Shown here piece after piece: positions 42,929 through 51,900 of a stretch of 64,000 nucleotides of DNA. Position 1 is the stretch's first letter. Every line of letters starts with the position of its first letter. The translations under genes and the position numbers were made by a program. The stretch is from the NCBI RefSeq assembly GCF_001894765.1, contig NZ_BCWV01000005.1:186001-250000 (forward strand), read 5' to 3'. Origin of the DNA: Rhodococcoides corynebacterioides NBRC 14404 (GTDB taxonomy: Bacteria > Actinomycetota > Actinomycetes > Mycobacteriales > Mycobacteriaceae). Below the pieces are notes generated by a model that saw nothing but the letters and a program-made list of their open reading frames with translations, had not been told where the DNA came from and did no database searches.

Positions 42929-43863
42929 CGCCACGGCGCGCTGACGTCGTCCAGAGCCGCCGCGATCGCCGGGGGCAGGTCGACGTCCTCGGCCGCGAGC
43001 ACCCCGGTGAGCTGACCGATGTTGCGGGTCCCCACCACGGTCGACGCGACGCCGGGCCGATCGCGTGTCCAGGCGAGACCCACCGCCAGCGGCGAGGTAC
43101 CCAGTCCGTCGGCCGCGGTCAGGACGGCCTCGACCACCTTGCTGCCGTCCTCCCCGAGGAACGGTGCGATGCCCGCGGACCGCACGGGATCCGCGCCGCG
43201 GGCATCCGCCGGGACGCCGTCGCGGTACTTGCCGGTGAGCACGCCGCCGCCGAGCGCGGAGACCGCCAGCACGCCCACACCGTGCCAGGCGGCGGCCGGG
43301 ATCAGATCGTCCTCCGTTCCGCGCGCCAGCAGGGAGTACTCGGCCTGCGCGGCCACCACCGGGACGCGGGACGCCAGGGTGGCGAGCTGCCAACCGCGGT
43401 ACCCCCGAACACCCGCGTAGCGCACCCGTCCGGACGAGACGGCGGTCTCGAGCGTCGCCGCGATCTCGTCGAGCGGCGTGCGCGTGTCCCACGCGCCGAC
43501 GCTCCACAGATCCAGGTGGTCGGTGCCGAGGTCGCGCAGCGTGCGGTCGAGCCCGGCGAGCAGCGCCCGCCGGGAGCAGTCGACGGTCCAGTGCCCGGCC
43601 GCGTCGGCCGGACTGACACCCGAGTCGACGCTGAGCACCAGGTCGGCGCGGGGGACGACGTCGTCGAGGATCTCGGCCAGGACTCGCACCGCCCGGCCGT
43701 CGCCGTACGTGTCCGAGGTGTCCACCAGGGTCCCGCCCGCCTCGACGAAGGCGGTGATCTGGGCGGCGGCGTCGTCGCCGTCCACCCCACGCCCCCACTC
43801 CCCGGTGCCCAGTCCCAGGCGGGAGACGCGAAGTCCGCTGGTACCGACGGTTCTGTGCTTCAT
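42925..43863 (-). CDS. Aldo/keto reductase-like protein with altered active site
   Basis: A 312-residue AKR-fold protein. The N-terminus (VGTSGLRVSRLGLGTGEWG) and the first catalytic motif (D48 and Y53 in LVDTSDTYGDG) are typical. The second part of the usual catalytic tetrad is not seen. The Lys expected in the strand LVLSVDSG (normally ...TK) is replaced, and the His expected after DHLDLW is replaced by Ser-Val. The NADPH-binding end (STVVGTRNIGQLTGVL) is intact. It may bind NADPH without classical reductase activity. It is divergent from uppP. Confidence 0.82.
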   Translation of the reverse strand: MKHRTVGTSGLRVSRLGLGTGEWGRGVDGDDAAAQITAFVEAGGTLVDTSDTYGDGRAVRVLAEILDDVVPRADLVLSVDSGVSPADAAGHWTVDCSRRALLAGLDRTLRDLGTDHLDLWSVGAWDTRTPLDEIAATLETAVSSGRVRYAGVRGYRGWQLATLASRVPVVAAQAEYSLLARGTEDDLIPAAAWHGVGVLAVSALGGGVLTGKYRDGVPADARGADPVRSAGIAPFLGEDGSKVVEAVLTAADGLGTSPLAVGLAWTRDRPGVASTVVGTRNIGQLTGVLAAEDVDLPPAIAAALDDVSAPWR

Positions 43864-43940
43864 GGTGGTGACTGCTCGCTTCGTTGCCGGACGGCGGGTG
43901 ACCCCGTGATCGAGGGACGACCCTAGTACGGTCGGCACTC

Positions 43941-44801
43941 GTGACGTCGACCGTGATCGCCGATTCCATGTCCTGGCTGCAAGCCGTGGTGCTCGGCGCC
44001 GTGCAGGGCCTGACCGAGTTCCTGCCGATCTCCTCCTCCGGCCACTTGCGCATCGTGTCCGAGGTGTTCTTCGGTGACGACGCCGGCGCGTCCTTCACGG
44101 CCGTGACGCAACTCGGGACCGAGGCGGCCGTGCTGCTCTTCTTCGCGAAGGACATCGTGCGGATCGTGCGAGCGTGGTTCCGCGGGTTGGTCGACCGGTC
44201 GCAGCGCGACGATCTCGACTACCGCATGGGCTGGTACGTGATCTTCGCGACTATTCCCATCGGCGTCATCGGTTTCGTCTTCAAGGACGCCATCCGCACC
44301 GGTGCACGGAATCTCTGGATCGTGGCCACGATGCTGATCGTGTTCGCGCTGGTTATCATGATCGCCGAGAAGGTGGGCACGCAGCGTCGCCCGATCGAGA
44401 AGCTCACCACCCGCGACGGCCTGGTCATGGGTCTGGCGCAGTGCCTCGCGCTGATCCCCGGCGTGTCGCGGTCCGGCGCGACCTCGAGCGCCGGGCTCTT
44501 CCTGGGCCTGACGCGGCCCGCTGCCGTGCGGTTCTCGTTCCTGCTCGCCATCCCCGCCGTCACCGCGTCGGGGCTGTTCTCCCTGCCGGACGCGTTCTCG
44601 CCGTCCGGGGAGGGTCTGCAGGCGTCCGGGCCGCAGCTGCTGGTGGCCACGCTGGTCGCCTTCGGGCTCGGCTACGCGTCCATCGCCTGGCTCCTGCGCT
44701 TCGTGGAGAACCACTCGCTGAACTGGTTCGTCGGGTACCGCATCGTGCTCGGCCTGGCCGTGATGGCCCTGCTCGCCACGGGGACCATCGCCGCCACCTG
44801 A
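43941..44801 (+). CDS. uppP: Undecaprenyl-diphosphatase UppP (BacA)
   Basis: A 286-residue integral membrane phosphatase that recycles undecaprenyl pyrophosphate for peptidoglycan synthesis. The two active-site motifs are [17 protein letters not shown] (about residues 22-38) and [18 protein letters not shown] (about 173-190), among about eight hydrophobic helices. GTG 43941 is used; ATG 43968 ([10 protein letters not shown]) aligns with the start of Rv2136c and is equally possible. Confidence 0.95.
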   Translation: MTSTVIADSMSWLQAVVLGAVQGLTEFLPISSSGHLRIVSEVFFGDDAGASFTAVTQLGTEAAVLLFFAKDIVRIVRAWFRGLVDRSQRDDLDYRMGWYVIFATIPIGVIGFVFKDAIRTGARNLWIVATMLIVFALVIMIAEKVGTQRRPIEKLTTRDGLVMGLAQCLALIPGVSRSGATSSAGLFLGLTRPAAVRFSFLLAIPAVTASGLFSLPDAFSPSGEGLQASGPQLLVATLVAFGLGYASIAWLLRFVENHSLNWFVGYRIVLGLAVMALLATGTIAAT

Positions 44802-44812
44802 CGCGCGGTCCC

Positions 44813-44818
44813 TAGGCT
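44813..44818 (+). promoter_or_regulatory. -10 box of the MSMEG_4193-like phosphatase gene
   Basis: TAGGCT ends six bases before the ATG at 44825. Confidence 0.45.
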
Positions 44819-44824
44819 GGTCCC

Positions 44825-45538
44825 ATGACGGTCATCCTGCTGCGGCACGGGCGCTCGACGTCCAACACCGCCGGTACCCTCGCCGGCCGGTCCGAGGGCG
44901 TCGAGCTCGACGAGGTCGGACGGGAGCAGGCGGAGAAGATCGTCGCCCGACTCGACGGCATCCCGGTCGCCGCCATCGTGCGATCACCGCTCCTGCGCTG
45001 CGAGCAGACGGTGGCGCCCCTCGCGGCCGCGCGTGGCCTCGACCCGGTGGTCGAGGGTCGACTTCTCGAGGTCGACTACGGCGAGTGGACGGGCCGTGCG
45101 ATCAAGGATCTGACCGGTGAGAAGTTGTGGAAGGTCGTCCAGCAGCATCCGTCGGCGGCGGTGTTCCCCGGCGGCGAGGGACTGGCCGACGTCCAGGCCC
45201 GCGCCGTCCGCGCGGTTCGTGACCACGACGAGCGGTTGGCCGCCGAGGCCGGCCACGACGTCGTGTGGGTCGCGTGCACGCACGGCGACGTCATCAAGTC
45301 GGTGCTCGCGGACGCCCTCGGGTCGCACCTCGACCAGTTCCAGCGCATCGTGGTCGACCCGTCGTCCATCTCCGTCGTGCGCTACACCGAGACGCGGGCG
45401 TTCGTCCACCGTGTCGGCGATCTGGGCGGCGACCTGCGCCAGGTGGTGCCGCCGCCCCCGAAGGCCCCCGAGGCCCCCGACGCCCCCGACGGCGGGGAGT
45501 CCTCCGACGCCGTGATCGGCGGCGGAGCGGGTCGCTGA
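44825..45538 (+). CDS. Histidine phosphatase family protein (MSMEG_4193 family)
   Basis: A 237-residue phosphoglycerate-mutase-like protein. The catalytic motif LLRHGRS is at residues 5-11. RSPLLRCEQT, LLEVDYGEWTG and the second catalytic His in ACTHGDVIKSVLA complete the fold. A Pro/Ala/Glu tail of about 35 residues follows. Physiological substrate unknown. It belongs to a conserved actinobacterial cluster with DUF3090, SCO1664 and mshC; it equals Rv2135c. Confidence 0.92.
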   Translation: MTVILLRHGRSTSNTAGTLAGRSEGVELDEVGREQAEKIVARLDGIPVAAIVRSPLLRCEQTVAPLAAARGLDPVVEGRLLEVDYGEWTGRAIKDLTGEKLWKVVQQHPSAAVFPGGEGLADVQARAVRAVRDHDERLAAEAGHDVVWVACTHGDVIKSVLADALGSHLDQFQRIVVDPSSISVVRYTETRAFVHRVGDLGGDLRQVVPPPPKAPEAPDAPDGGESSDAVIGGGAGR

Positions 45539-45649
45539 CCGCGCACGCTGGACAGCACGCGGATAATGACGATGGAGGTCGCCAGGCCACCATCACCGCC
45601 GGACACGAACCCCGACACGGGGTCCGGCGCGGATACGGAAGGTGAAAGT

Positions 45650-46246
45650 ATGTCCCGCGCGATTCACGTCTTCCGCACTCCCGATCGGTTCGTCGCCGGC
45701 ACGGTGGGCGAACCCGGTGATCGGTCGTTCTTCCTGCAGGCCGTGCACGAGGCCCGCGTCGTGTCGGTGGCGCTCGAGAAGCAGCAGGTGCAGGTGCTCG
45801 CCGACCGGGTCGGGCTGCTCCTCGACGAGGTGGCCCGACGGTTCGGTGCCGAGGTGCCGCCGTCCGACACCGACCCCTCCGACATCGACCCGCTGGTCAC
45901 CCCCGTCGACGCCGAGTTCCGTGTCGGCACCATGGGGCTCGGGTGGGATGCCGACGCCGGGGCCGTCGTGGTGGAACTGCTCGCCATCACCGAGACCGAG
46001 ATCGACGAGTCGGTGGTCCTCGACGACACCGACGAGGGCCCGGACGCCGTGCGGGTGTTCCTCAGCCCGGAGCAGGCGCGGGAATTCGCAGCCCGCAGCG
46101 AGCGGGTCATCGCCGCCGGTCGGCCGCCGTGCCCGCTGTGCGGGGAGCCCCTCACGTCCGGCGGGCACATGTGCGTGCGCACCAACGGCTACCGGCGTGG
46201 ACCGGTCTCCGGGTCCGCCGTCACCGATTTCGGGGACGACTCCTGA
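45650..46246 (+). CDS. DUF3090 family protein
   Basis: A 198-residue protein equivalent to Rv2134c. The start MSRAIHVFRTPDRFVAGTVGEPG is the conserved family N-terminus and has GGTGAAAG upstream. The C-terminus carries CPLCGEPL...GHMC, probably a zinc-binding site. The function is unknown. A GATAAT box at 45561-45566 may start transcription about 80 bases upstream. The stop overlaps the next gene's first codon. Confidence 0.9.
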   Translation: MSRAIHVFRTPDRFVAGTVGEPGDRSFFLQAVHEARVVSVALEKQQVQVLADRVGLLLDEVARRFGAEVPPSDTDPSDIDPLVTPVDAEFRVGTMGLGWDADAGAVVVELLAITETEIDESVVLDDTDEGPDAVRVFLSPEQAREFAARSERVIAAGRPPCPLCGEPLTSGGHMCVRTNGYRRGPVSGSAVTDFGDDS

Positions 46247-47073
46247 CCGCCCCCGACGACCTCGACCTGCTGACCACGGCCGAGCTGACCATCGTCGGCC
46301 GCGTCGTGCAGGCGTCCAACGCGACCCTGGTCTGCGAGATCTCCCGTCCCGAGACCGAGACCGAGACCGACACGGCCGCCCCGCTGCGCTGCGTCTACAA
46401 GCCGGTCCGCGGCGAGCAACCGCTCTGGGATTTCCCGGACGGGACGCTCGCCGGGCGGGAGGTGGCGTCGTACCGCGTGTCGGAGGCGCTCGGGTGGGGA
46501 GTCGTGCCGACCACCGTGCTGCGCGACGGGCCCGTCGGTCCCGGCATGGTGCAGCGGTGGATCGACACCGTCGACCGACGCCCCGAGGCGGGCGACGGCA
46601 TCGACCTGGTCGACATCTGCCGGCCCGACCTGGTCCCCGACGGCTACCTTCCGGTGTTGCGGGGACACGACGAGACGGGGGAGGAGATCACCCTGGTCCA
46701 TGCCGACGACCCTCGACTGCACCGCATGGCCGTGCTCGACGTGATTCTCAACAACGCCGACCGCAAGGGCGGCCACGTCCTCGAGGGCCTCGACGGCGCG
46801 GTCTACGGCGTCGATCACGGCCTCGCGATGCATCGCGAGAACAAGCTGCGGACGGTGCTTTGGGGCTGGGCCGGCGATCCGATCGGCGCGGACCTCGTGG
46901 CCGATCTCGAGCGAGTGCTCGAGGCGCTCGGCGGTTCGCTGGGCGACGAGTTGGCACCCCTGATCACCGACGCCGAGATCGACGCGCTGCGGCGGCGGGT
47001 CCGATCCCTGGTCGAGCGGCCCGTGATGCCGGCGCCGACGTCCTCGCGGCCGCTCCCGTGGCCCGCCTTCTGA
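46243..47073 (+). CDS. SCO1664 family (PI3/PI4-kinase-like) protein
   Basis: A 276-residue protein equivalent to Rv2133c. Kinase-like features are YKPVRGEQPLWDFPDG (ATP-contacting Lys), GREVASYRVSEALGWGVVP, and VILNNADRKGGHVLEG...VYGVDHGLAMH, which resembles the catalytic and metal loops of PI3/PI4-kinase-like folds. The family is of unknown function. The start is uncommon: no ATG, GTG or TTG lies at the conserved N-terminus. CTG at 46243, overlapping the DUF3090 stop as CTGA, fits best; GTG 46171 and GTG 46306 are alternatives. Confidence 0.85.
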   Translation: MTAPDDLDLLTTAELTIVGRVVQASNATLVCEISRPETETETDTAAPLRCVYKPVRGEQPLWDFPDGTLAGREVASYRVSEALGWGVVPTTVLRDGPVGPGMVQRWIDTVDRRPEAGDGIDLVDICRPDLVPDGYLPVLRGHDETGEEITLVHADDPRLHRMAVLDVILNNADRKGGHVLEGLDGAVYGVDHGLAMHRENKLRTVLWGWAGDPIGADLVADLERVLEALGGSLGDELAPLITDAEIDALRRRVRSLVERPVMPAPTSSRPLPWPAF

Positions 47074-47105
47074 GCCTGGCGAACGGTCCGTCGCCGGTCA
47101 CCGGA

Positions 47106-47111
47106 TAGGCT
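47106..47111 (+). promoter_or_regulatory. -10 box of mshC
   Basis: TAGGCT ends seven bases before the mshC ATG. Confidence 0.45.
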
Positions 47112-47118
47112 GGGCGCC

Positions 47119-48360
47119 ATGCAGTCCTGGCCCGATGTCGCTGTCCCCACGGTTCCCGGCGAGGGCCCTGCCCTCCGCCTGTACGACACCGCGGATCGCG
47201 CCGTGCGGCCCGTCGCACCGGGTTCGACGGCCACCATGTACGTCTGCGGCATCACCCCCTACGACGCCACCCACCTCGGTCACGCCGCCACCTACCTGAC
47301 CTTCGACCTGGTGCAACGCGTGTGGCGCGACGCCGGCCACGACGTGCACTACGTGCAGAACGTCACCGATGTCGACGATCCCCTGTTCGAGCGCGCGGCC
47401 CGCGACGGCGAGGACTGGCAGTCCCTCGGGCAGCGGGAGACCGACCTGTTCCGGTCCGACATGACCGCACTGCGCGTGCTTCCGCCCCGCGACTACATCG
47501 GCGCCGTCGAGTCCGTCGCCGAGGTGGTCGAGTTGGTGGAGAAGTTGCTCGCGTCGGGTGCGGCCTACACCGTCGACGATGCCGAGTACCCCGACGTCTA
47601 CTTCCGCGCGGACGCCACCGAGCAGTTCGGGTACGAGTCCGGGTACGACCGCGACACCATGGCGCGCTTCTTCGCCGAACGCGGCGGTGATCCCGATCGC
47701 GCCGGCAAACGGGATCCTCTGGACGCGCTGATCTGGAAGGCCGCCCGGCCGGGCGAACCGTCGTGGCCGTCGCCCATGGGCCCCGGCCGCCCGGGGTGGC
47801 ACATCGAGTGCGCCGCGATCGCGCTCAACCGGATCGGCTCCGGGTTCGACGTGCAGGGCGGTGGGAGCGACCTGATCTTCCCCCATCACGAGTTCTCGGC
47901 CGCCCACGCCGAATCCCTCACCGGCGCCGACCGTTTCGCGCGTCACTACGTGCACACCGGCATGATCGGGCTCGACGGGGAGAAGATGTCGAAGTCCCTC
48001 GGCAACCTGGTGCTGGTGTCGAAGCTGACGGCGGCCGGAGTGGATCCCGGCGCGATCCGCCTGGGCCTCTACGCCGGCCACTACCGCCAGGATCGCTCCT
48101 GGGACGACGCCACTCTCGACACCGCGAAGCGACGACTCGAGGCATGGACGGCCGCGGCGGCCCTGGAGTCCGCCCAGTCGGCCGAGGACACCGTCGCCCG
48201 CGTCCGCCAGCACCTCGCCGACGACCTCGACACCCCCAAGGCCCTCGACGCCCTCGACGCCTGGGCGCGCGACGCCGTCACGATCGGCGGGTCCGACACC
48301 GCGGCGCCGGGGTTGATCGCCGATACGGTGGACGCGCTCCTGGGTGTGCGGCTGCGCTGA
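47119..48360 (+). CDS. mshC: Cysteine-1-D-myo-inosityl 2-amino-2-deoxy-alpha-D-glucopyranoside ligase MshC
   Basis: A 413-residue ATP-dependent ligase that joins cysteine to GlcN-inositol in mycothiol synthesis. It is a paralogue of cysteinyl-tRNA synthetase. Zinc and Cys-binding C43 lies in [16 protein letters not shown], with HIEC and FPHHEF supplying the other ligands. The HIGH-like HLGH and KMSKS (in [10 protein letters not shown]) bind ATP. It lacks the tRNA-binding C-terminus of CysS, as expected. Mycothiol supports an actinobacterial host. In this window it is followed by a degraded gene instead of its mycobacterial neighbour. Confidence 0.96.
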   Translation: MQSWPDVAVPTVPGEGPALRLYDTADRAVRPVAPGSTATMYVCGITPYDATHLGHAATYLTFDLVQRVWRDAGHDVHYVQNVTDVDDPLFERAARDGEDWQSLGQRETDLFRSDMTALRVLPPRDYIGAVESVAEVVELVEKLLASGAAYTVDDAEYPDVYFRADATEQFGYESGYDRDTMARFFAERGGDPDRAGKRDPLDALIWKAARPGEPSWPSPMGPGRPGWHIECAAIALNRIGSGFDVQGGGSDLIFPHHEFSAAHAESLTGADRFARHYVHTGMIGLDGEKMSKSLGNLVLVSKLTAAGVDPGAIRLGLYAGHYRQDRSWDDATLDTAKRRLEAWTAAAALESAQSAEDTVARVRQHLADDLDTPKALDALDAWARDAVTIGGSDTAAPGLIADTVDALLGVRLR

Positions 48361-48378
48361 GCACAGCTTCGCGCGTCG

Positions 48379-48911
48379 ATGTCCGACGCGACCATCTCTC
48401 GCCGCTTCGTTCGTGTTCTGCCCGGCGTCCACGGTGACGGCGATCCCGAGTTCGTCGACGTGATCGTGGTCGCGACGCACTCGTACGCCGCCCTGGCTGC
48501 ACGCCCACGAGGGGTCGGCGCGGTCGGCGTTCCTGTCGGACCTCAGGGTCACGACTCCGGCTCGCACGGTGGTGGACTGCGCCGCGGACCTGAACGACGG
48601 CGCCGCCGGCAAGCTCGTCGACGAGTGCATCGCCGCCGGCCTGACCGTGAGCGCGGTCAGGGCGGAGCTGCGGCGCGGCGTCCGCCACAGCGCACGGGTG
48701 CGTCGGCTGATCGACACGGTCGCGCGCAACGTCGCCTCGGAACCCGAACGGCTGTTGATCCGCGCCCTCGCCGGCCGCGGATACCGACTGGAGGCCAACG
48801 CTCGGGTGGGGCAGTTCGTGGTGGATCTCCTGGACCGGCGAGCACGGCTGATCGTGGAAGTCGACGGGCTCGAATTCCACAGTGCGCCGGACGTGTTCCA
48901 CCGTGCTCGCC
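48379..48911 (+). pseudogene. DUF559 endonuclease-like gene, frameshifted and truncated
   Basis: Two frames together resemble DUF559 proteins. The first frame gives an ATG at 48379 and RRFVRVLPGVHGDGDPEF. At about 48494 the coding signal moves to the next frame as WLHAHEGSARSAFLSDL, then RVTTPARTVVDCAADL and the PDDEXK-like core QFVVDLLDRRARLIVEVDGLEFH. The middle part expected between the two seems shortened. The frame ends after EFHSAPDVFHRA, just where the jetC stop codon begins, so the last ~30-40 residues are missing. The remains cannot encode a normal protein. Confidence 0.8.
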
Positions 48912-51900
48912 CTACACCTCCGCGAAGTCGAGACCCCCCGACACCGGGGTGGGCACCCGGCGCCGCTGCGGCGAGCCGAGGGCGGCGGCGAGATCGGACC
49001 CGTCGTGTTCGGCGAGGAGTTCGCCGTCGTCCCAGACCAGCAGGGCTGCGCTGACCGTGTTCTCGGCCGCGGAGTGGGCCAGGTCGTAGTGCGCGCAGCC
49101 GGGAACGCCGGCGTAGGTGATCCAGAGGTCGTAGCCCGTCATGAACAGGTCCAGGTCGAACTGCACACTGAGGCCCAGCAATTCGCGTCGGCCGTTGTCG
49201 TCCACACCGGCGAACGCCTCGTCCAGCGCGAGCAGCCGGGGGGAGTGCGGATCCGCGGAGGACAGCATCACGTGCGCCGCCGCGAAGAGCGGCAGGTGCA
49301 ACGACACCGACTGCTCGCCGCCGGAAAGCGCGCTGTGCCGGGCGACGGTGAGTCGATCCTCGGACCCGTCCGCGCCGAGAAGAGTGAAGGCGAACACCCG
49401 CCACTGCCGGTAATCGAGTGCCTCCGTGAGAATCTCGGGGTACGAGCGCTCGGGATGCGCCGCCCTGGCTGTGCGGATCCGCGCCGCGAACCACGCCCGG
49501 ATGCGGGCCAGATCGTCCGGCGACAACGCGGCACTGTCCCGCTCGAGCAGCTTCGAGACGGCCCGCCCCTCGTCGTCGAGCGTGTCCGCGAGCACCCAAT
49601 GGACGCCGATGGTGGACCCGGAGGACATCCGCCGTTCCTTCATCTCCGCCCCCATCCGGGCGATGAGGGCGCGCGCGTCGACGGTGCGCTCGTGGATCTG
49701 CTGCGCCAGGCCCGTCAGCAGGGCGTCCTCGAGGATGCGGCGTTCGGCGTCGGTCAGCAGGGTCTCCTGGTCGCGCCGAGCCTCCGCGACCCGGGAGGCG
49801 AACTCCGCCACGGTGGTTCGGCCGCGCTCGTCCTGCACCCGCACCACCGTGACGCCGTCGACGGCGTCCCACTCGAGGCGGAAGTCCTGACCCGACGCCG
49901 CCAGACCGGCATCGAACTCCTGCAGTGCCGTGGTGAGAGCGCTGCGGGTGGATTTGCGCGTCGAGTCGGTGGCCTTGACGTCGGCGGTGGCGGCAGCGAG
50001 GGCGGTCAGCAGACCGCGGACCTCGGTGGGCAGCACGTCCGGTACGTCGTCGGGCGTGGTGGCCGCCTCGGCCCGGTAGAGCACCTGCTCCGGCGTGGAC
50101 CACGCGGCCTCGCTGGTGGGCCACGGGTGGTACGGAGCGCCGAGGACGGTCAGCAGGTCGGGTTCGGCGTACGGGGCCAATCGGCGAGCGTCCGTGAGGG
50201 TTTCGGTGACGGCCGCCGTCAGTTCCGCCGTCGCGGTGCGGAGCGCGCCGTCGGCGGCTCCGGTGTCCTCGCCCGCCGCGGTGGCCGCCTTGCGCGCCGC
50301 GGCCTGCTCCTTCTTGCACTCCTCGATGCGGCGGCGGACCGCGGCGAGCTCGGCGTCGATCTGCTCCGCGTCGGCGCCGAGGGACTCGCGCAGCACCTCG
50401 AGCTTCGCCGACTGCTGCTCGTATCCGGTCTCGGCGATCGCGGCCTCCTCGGCGTACTCCTCCGCGTTCCCGACGGCTTCGTCGAGGCGTGCCGACGCCT
50501 CCCGCTCGCGTTCGGCCGCGCGGTCGACGTCGCCGCGCTGCCGGAGAAGGGCGTGCCCGGTGTTCTCGAAATGGCGGATCGCGGCGGCGAGGGCGTCGAG
50601 TTCGCGTCCGGACGCGGGCACGCGATGCGTCACCGCGGCGGTCCGCAGCGCCTTCTCCGCGGCCGCCTGCGCAGCCACGGCCCGGTCGAGGTCCTGGTCC
50701 GCAGCGGCGGCGGCTTCCGAGATCGAGCGCAGCGCACCGGCCGCCTCGACGGTGCTGCGCAGCGCCGCCGTGATGGACGACGTGCCGGGCAGGCGGTCGA
50801 CGGAGCGCTCCACGGCGTCGAGACGAGCGCGAGCGTCGCCGGCGGCACGGTCGGCGCTCTCCACCTGCGCGCGGGTCCGGTCGATCTCGGCGTCGAGTTC
50901 CGCCGCGCGAGCGGCTCGCCGACGCGCCCGCGCCGTGGCGCCGATGTACTCCGCGGCGGGCTTGGCATGGGACCCGCGCAGCACCCCCAGGGCGAAGGAG
51001 CCATCGGCGGCGACGCGGACGGGCCCGTCCCCACCGAGTGCCACGGACTCGAGGATCCGCCGCACCGCGTCCGCGTCGACGGCGGGGTCGTCCTCGACCG
51101 TGAGCACGTCGGCGAGCGAGGGTCCCTCGACGGGGCCGAGCGCGGTGAGCGCGGTGTCACCCCGCACAACCGCGCCGTCCTCGCCGACGAGGGCGTCGAG
51201 GATTCCCGCGGCCTCGAGGGCGGCCTCGAGACCGGCCGCGTCGGCGTCGTCGACGTGCTCGGCGAAGCGCACGAGCTGCCAGAGAGCCACGCCGTTCTCC
51301 CGCGGCCCGCGGATGTGCGGGACGGGCGGCGCGTCGTCGTGCTCGGCGGCGACGCGGGCACGGTCCGCCTCCAGCTCCGCGAGGTGTCCACGTGCGTCGT
51401 CGGCCGTGCGCGTCGCGTCCCGCTCGGCCGTCCGGAGGGCGTCGACGGTGTCGCGGAGGCGCTCGCGCAGCACGTCACGCACCGACGGAGCGTCGTCGTC
51501 TCCGAGGGCTTCGAGCGCCTCCGCGAGCGCCACGGGCACGTCGGCGTCGTCGACGACGCGCGAGGCCTCGGTCCACCACGACCGCAGCTCGCCGGCGCAC
51601 CGTGACCGTGCCGCCGTGACCGTGGCCTCGGCGTCCTGCACAGCGGCCAGCGCGCGGTCGCGATCGTCGCGACCGCGGTCGGCCGCCCGCTCGGCGCGGG
51701 CGCGGTCGGCACTCGCGCGGTCGACCTGCTGCAGCGCCGCGCGGACCGCGCGGACGTCGGCGTCGCGCTCCTCCGCGTGGCCGCGCACGGCCGTGGTGAT
51801 GCGGTCGACGCGCGCGTCGGCGGGCAAGGCGGTCCACGCGATCCCCGCATCCTCCGCCGCGGCCGTCAGCTCGTCCTCCGCGCGGGCGACGATCGTGGCC

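Noticed and set aside
45609..45623. Small hairpin (ACCCC-GACAC-GGGGT) in the DUF3090 leader
   Set aside because: Five pairs in a GC-rich genome are expected by chance, and no regulatory logic is visible.
48278..48901. Minus-strand open frame next to jetC that could be mistaken for jetD
   Set aside because: Its translation shows no DUF2399 or Toprim motif, and it is the reverse complement of recognisable DUF559 and mshC sequence.
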